Below, one piece after another: positions 62,060-64,000 of a stretch of DNA of 64,000 nucleotides (position 1 is its first letter; the number at the start of each line of letters is the position of its first letter). Below the pieces are notes generated by a model. It made no database searches, was not told the DNA's origin, and was given only the letters and a program-made list of their open reading frames with translations. The DNA comes from Neobacillus endophyticus (GTDB lineage: Bacteria > Bacillota > Bacilli > Bacillales > Cytobacillaceae): the NCBI RefSeq assembly GCF_013248975.1, contig NZ_JABRWH010000001.1:2996001-3060000 (forward strand). Direction: 5' to 3'. Made by a program: the position numbers and the translations under genes.

Positions 62060-62179
62060 ATGAGTAAATCACAAAGCCAGCATGAAAGAGAGTGGACAGT
62101 CAGAAAGCAGGATCAAAATCCACATGGTAAAGTAAAATCGCTTAAGCAGCTGTCTAAAGAGACGAAGCAAGGTCAGTAA
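62060..62179 (+). CDS. Small hydrophilic protein, 39 aa
   Basis: MSKSQSQHEREWTVRKQDQN then a Lys-rich end. The RBS GGGAAGGGAGTG supports it, and a terminator lies just downstream. It resembles, from memory, short DUF6254-type proteins of bacilli with the WTVRKQ..PHGKVKS core. Function unknown. Confidence 0.6.
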   Translation: MSKSQSQHEREWTVRKQDQNPHGKVKSLKQLSKETKQGQ

Positions 62180-62197
62180 CTTTGTAAATGAAAATAA

Positions 62198-62229
62198 AAG
62201 AAAAGGCAGAAAAATATCTGCCTTTTCTA
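62198..62229. terminator. Bidirectional terminator
   Basis: GAAAAGGCAGA / TCTGCCTTTTC (62200-62227), between the 39-aa gene and the convergent ykvS-like gene. Confidence 0.88.
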
Positions 62230-62418
62230 ATTTAAAGCGTTTTCTTTTATGATACGATAATTCTTATGATTGACTACTGTACGCTGATCCAACTCTAAAT
62301 CGCGATAATTATCCATATAAGTTAGGTCAACGATGACAGAGTTTTCATTAACTTTCTCAACAATTCCTTGCAGCCCGCCCCGGAATTCAATGATATTGCC
62401 CACTTCTGCTTTCTTCAA
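62227..62418 (-). CDS. ykvS: DUF2187 protein, YkvS-like
   Basis: A 63-aa protein. The start is the TTG at 62418, because AAAGGAGAG lies directly before it and the protein then begins LKKAEVGNIIEF like B. subtilis YkvS; the frame continues upstream but without family similarity. The small beta-barrel (KOW/Tudor-like) fold is suggested by VGNIIEFRGGLQGIVEKVNENSVIVDLTY. Function unknown. Confidence 0.8.
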   Translation of the reverse strand: MKKAEVGNIIEFRGGLQGIVEKVNENSVIVDLTYMDNYRDLELDQRTVVNHKNYRIIKENALN

Positions 62419-62564
62419 TTCTCTCTCTCCTTTGTCTGGCAAACTATTAATTCCATTTAAATAACAGTTTGCACTACTTTTCATCATTCGTAAAGATTTT
62501 TATTTGACAATTTAAAGAATTTTATTGAAAATTTGATAAAATATATGAGCTAGAGGAAAAAGTA

Positions 62565-62651
62565 ATGCATGCGCTTTCAAAAAAAGAGATTGCAGATGAA
62601 AAAATGAATGCTATAGAAGTTTATAAGGAAAGGCGGAAGGACCATGAATAA
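62565..62651 (+). CDS. Possible micro-gene of 28 aa
   Basis: MHALSKKEIADEKMNAIEVY then KERRKDHE. AGAGGAAAA precedes the ATG by 6 bp, the codons look Bacillus-like, and the stop overlaps the start of the next gene by 8 bp, with AAGGCGGAAGGA inside it serving as that gene's RBS. It could be a real peptide or a leader used for coupling. Not recognised. Confidence 0.45.
   Translation: MHALSKKEIADEKMNAIEVYKERRKDHE
62566..62579. promoter_or_regulatory. cre-like site upstream of the 64-aa gene and glpP
   Basis: Minus-strand TGAAAGCGCATGCA matches the cre consensus at 12 of 14 positions. TTGACA at 62504 lies upstream. CcpA control of glycerol genes would make sense. Confidence 0.4.
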
Positions 62652-62838
62652 GGAAATAGTTGATGATATTTTAAATAGGCTTATGACAGGTGAGCTGTCT
62701 GAATACTATGTTAAAAATGAGGACTTTATGATTTTTCGGGATGTATTGGTTAATAGAAAGGACTTCAAGCATTTTCGGGGAATTGGTCAGCGCGGCGGAG
62801 ATGTTTTATATCAATATTTAAAAGAACCAAGAAGCTAA
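62644..62838 (+). CDS. Conserved-looking hypothetical protein, 64 aa
   Basis: MNKEIVDDILNRLMTGELSE at the start, then YYVKNEDFMIFRDVLVNRKDFKHFRGIGQRGGDVLYQYL. A well-composed soluble alpha-helical protein with an RBS AAGGCGGAAGGA. No motif recognised. It lies 37 bp before glpP, so the two may be cotranscribed. Confidence 0.6.
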   Translation: MNKEIVDDILNRLMTGELSEYYVKNEDFMIFRDVLVNRKDFKHFRGIGQRGGDVLYQYLKEPRS

Positions 62839-62875
62839 AATGGCTGTATAAGCTTAATGGAAAGGTACGAATAGA

Positions 62876-63427
62876 ATGGAACAGAAAATTTTACCTGCCT
62901 CTGCGAATTTAAAAGAATTTGAGCGGTTTTTAAAAAGTCCCTATGAAATTGGCGTTTTTTTAGATATGCATATTGCTCAATTGAAAAATATTAGCAAGAT
63001 GGCGAATGAGCATGGGAAGAAAATGATTTACCATGTTGATTTAATTCATGGTATGAAAAACGATGAGTACGCTACAGAATATATTTGCCAGGAATTCAAA
63101 CCTTTTGGCCTTATTTCAACAAAATCAGGGGTTATTCATAAAGCCAAACAAAAAGGGGTCATTGCTGTCCAGAGAATTTTTTTAATTGACAGTCATGCCC
63201 TTGAAAAAAGCTTCAAGCTGATTGAAAAAACGCAGCCAGATTATATTGAAGTGTTGCCAGGCGCTATGCCATGGATGATCGCTGAGGTAAAGGAGCGTGT
63301 CAGTACGCCTATATTTGCCGGAGGATTAATTCGTACCAAGGATGAAGTGAAGGCTGCATTAAAGGCAGGTGCGGAGGCCATCACGACATCTAAAAAAGAG
63401 CTATGGGACTTTTTTGATCTAAGTTAA
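62876..63427 (+). CDS. glpP: Glycerol-3-phosphate-responsive antiterminator
   Basis: A 183-aa TIM-barrel-like RNA-binding regulator. With glycerol 3-phosphate bound it prevents termination in glp leaders. Seen: VFLDMHIAQLKNISKMANEHGKKMIYHVDLIHGM, FGLISTKSGVIHKAKQKGVIAVQRIFLIDS, IEVLPGAMP and FAGGLIRTKDEVKAALKAGAEAITTSK, all family blocks. The GGAAAGG RBS precedes the ATG. A target leader for it lies directly downstream before glpD. Confidence 0.93.
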   Translation: MEQKILPASANLKEFERFLKSPYEIGVFLDMHIAQLKNISKMANEHGKKMIYHVDLIHGMKNDEYATEYICQEFKPFGLISTKSGVIHKAKQKGVIAVQRIFLIDSHALEKSFKLIEKTQPDYIEVLPGAMPWMIAEVKERVSTPIFAGGLIRTKDEVKAALKAGAEAITTSKKELWDFFDLS

Positions 63428-63494
63428 TATGTTTATCCCGTTTTTTATATTTAAAAAGAAGTAAAACAACGCTTCCAAAATGTATGATTTGTGA

Positions 63495-63500
63495 TATAAT
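63495..63500 (+). promoter_or_regulatory. Extended -10 promoter of glpD
   Basis: TGATATAAT (63492-63500) is an extended -10; no good -35 is seen. Transcription would start about 25-30 nt before the leader hairpin. Confidence 0.55.
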
Positions 63501-63504
63501 ACAC

Positions 63505-63590
63505 TTAAGTTAATAAATGGCTGGAGAAATTGGAGAGACCACAAAAACATTATCGTTTTCGATAATGTCTTTTGTGGTCTCTTTTTATTT
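63505..63590 (+). promoter_or_regulatory. GlpP-dependent antitermination leader of glpD
   Basis: A long two-part hairpin, AGAGACCACAAA (63534-63545) with TTTGTGGTCTCT (63571-63582) and an inner ACATTATCG/CGATAATGT stem, followed by TTTTTATTT. This is a terminator in the leader 60 bp before glpD, the arrangement controlled by GlpP in B. subtilis. Confidence 0.88.
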
Positions 63591-63647
63591 CCCTTTAAAA
63601 AATTCAAGCATACTAATAATATGTATATGCAATTGGAGGAATTTACT

Positions 63648-64000
63648 ATGAACTTTTCGAATTTAAATCGAAAAAAAATCGTGGATAACCTTAAAAGTGA
63701 AATGTTTGATGTTCTGGTTATAGGCGGTGGAATTACCGGGGCGGGCATTGCCTTAGATGCTGCTGCCAGGGGAATAAAGACTGCTCTTGTTGAAATGCAG
63801 GATTTTGCAGCAGGCACCTCTAGCAGGTCAACAAAATTAGTTCATGGAGGACTAAGATACTTAAAACAATTTGAAGTGAAAATGGTTGCTGAAGTTGGAA
63901 AAGAGAGGGCAATTGTTTACGAAAATGGCCCGCATGTTACCACACCGGAGTGGATGCTGCTGCCAATGCATACAGGCGGTACATTCGGCAAGTTATCCAC
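63648..64000 (+). CDS. glpD: Glycerol-3-phosphate dehydrogenase, 3' end outside window
   Basis: The first 117 codons of the FAD-dependent aerobic glycerol-3-phosphate dehydrogenase, which passes electrons to menaquinone. The dinucleotide motif [21 protein letters not shown] (residues 24-44) and the family signature [20 protein letters not shown] are clear. RBS TTGGAGGAA precedes the ATG. The reading frame runs off the right edge. Confidence 0.95.
   Translation, partial: MNFSNLNRKKIVDNLKSEMFDVLVIGGGITGAGIALDAAARGIKTALVEMQDFAAGTSSRSTKLVHGGLRYLKQFEVKMVAEVGKERAIVYENGPHVTTPEWMLLPMHTGGTFGKLS

Overview
The window comes from a low-GC, endospore-forming Firmicute of the Bacillaceae (Bacillus, Priestia or Neobacillus type). 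The evidence is AGGAGG-type ribosome binding sites, sigma-A promoters, S-box riboswitches, a ger germinant-receptor operon, an alpha/beta SASP, Spo0E, KinD/KinE-like kinases, SigI/RsgI, CtsR boxes at clpE, and Bacillus-type gene order. There are no rRNA or tRNA genes, no CRISPR array and no prophage.

Layout. 1-6 kb: the 3' part of desK, desR, an alpha/beta hydrolase, an IDEAL-domain protein, a YczE-like membrane protein, a CoxG/SRPBCC protein and a secreted protein with three cadherin-like sandwiches. 6-12 kb: ppc and adhE, with a repeat-derived spacer and a FadR-like operator before adhE. 12-18.4 kb: a polyhydroxyalkanoate (PHA) island holding an acyl-CoA ligase, a phasin-like coiled-coil protein, phaR, phaC, an alpha/beta hydrolase, phaQ and phaP. 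There is no phaB between phaR and phaC. 18.7-22.9 kb: a four-gene ger operon (small two-helix D-like gene, then B, A, C). 22.9-26.1 kb: a glycerophosphodiesterase, two tiny YjcZ-type spore peptides and a complete IS1182-family element inserted at a terminator hairpin, which it duplicated as a 27-bp target repeat. 26-35 kb: an FtsH paralogue, prfC, sigI-rsgI, an SASP, tiny genes and a B12-binding radical SAM protein. 35-38.3 kb: a 2-oxoacid:ferredoxin oxidoreductase whose four usual subunits are fused into two genes.

38.4-46.6 kb is the methionine-salvage region (kinE-like kinase, mtnK, mtnU, mtnE, mtnW, mtnX, mtnB, mtnD), with SAM riboswitches before mtnK and mtnW. mtnA is not here. 46.9-61.3 kb follows the B. 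subtilis order spo0E ... kinD, mhqR ... clpE, ykvI. Between spo0E and kinD lies an accessory block: etfB-etfA-fixC-fixX, an Fsr-type MFS transporter, a hemerythrin protein and an unknown small gene. The window ends with a CPBP protease, small genes including ykvS, then glpP followed directly by the glpD antitermination leader and the truncated start of glpD.

How the parts may fit together. PhaRC, PhaP, PhaQ and the acyl-CoA ligase handle carbon storage. The Mtn enzymes recycle methylthioribose from polyamine synthesis to methionine under SAM control. Fused 2-oxoacid:ferredoxin oxidoreductase, FixABCX and AdhE are all low-potential or fermentative redox enzymes, which suggests a Bacillus equipped for low-oxygen life. 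The FNR-like box in front of the hemerythrin gene agrees with that. These links are inferred from gene content and sites, not shown by the sequence alone.
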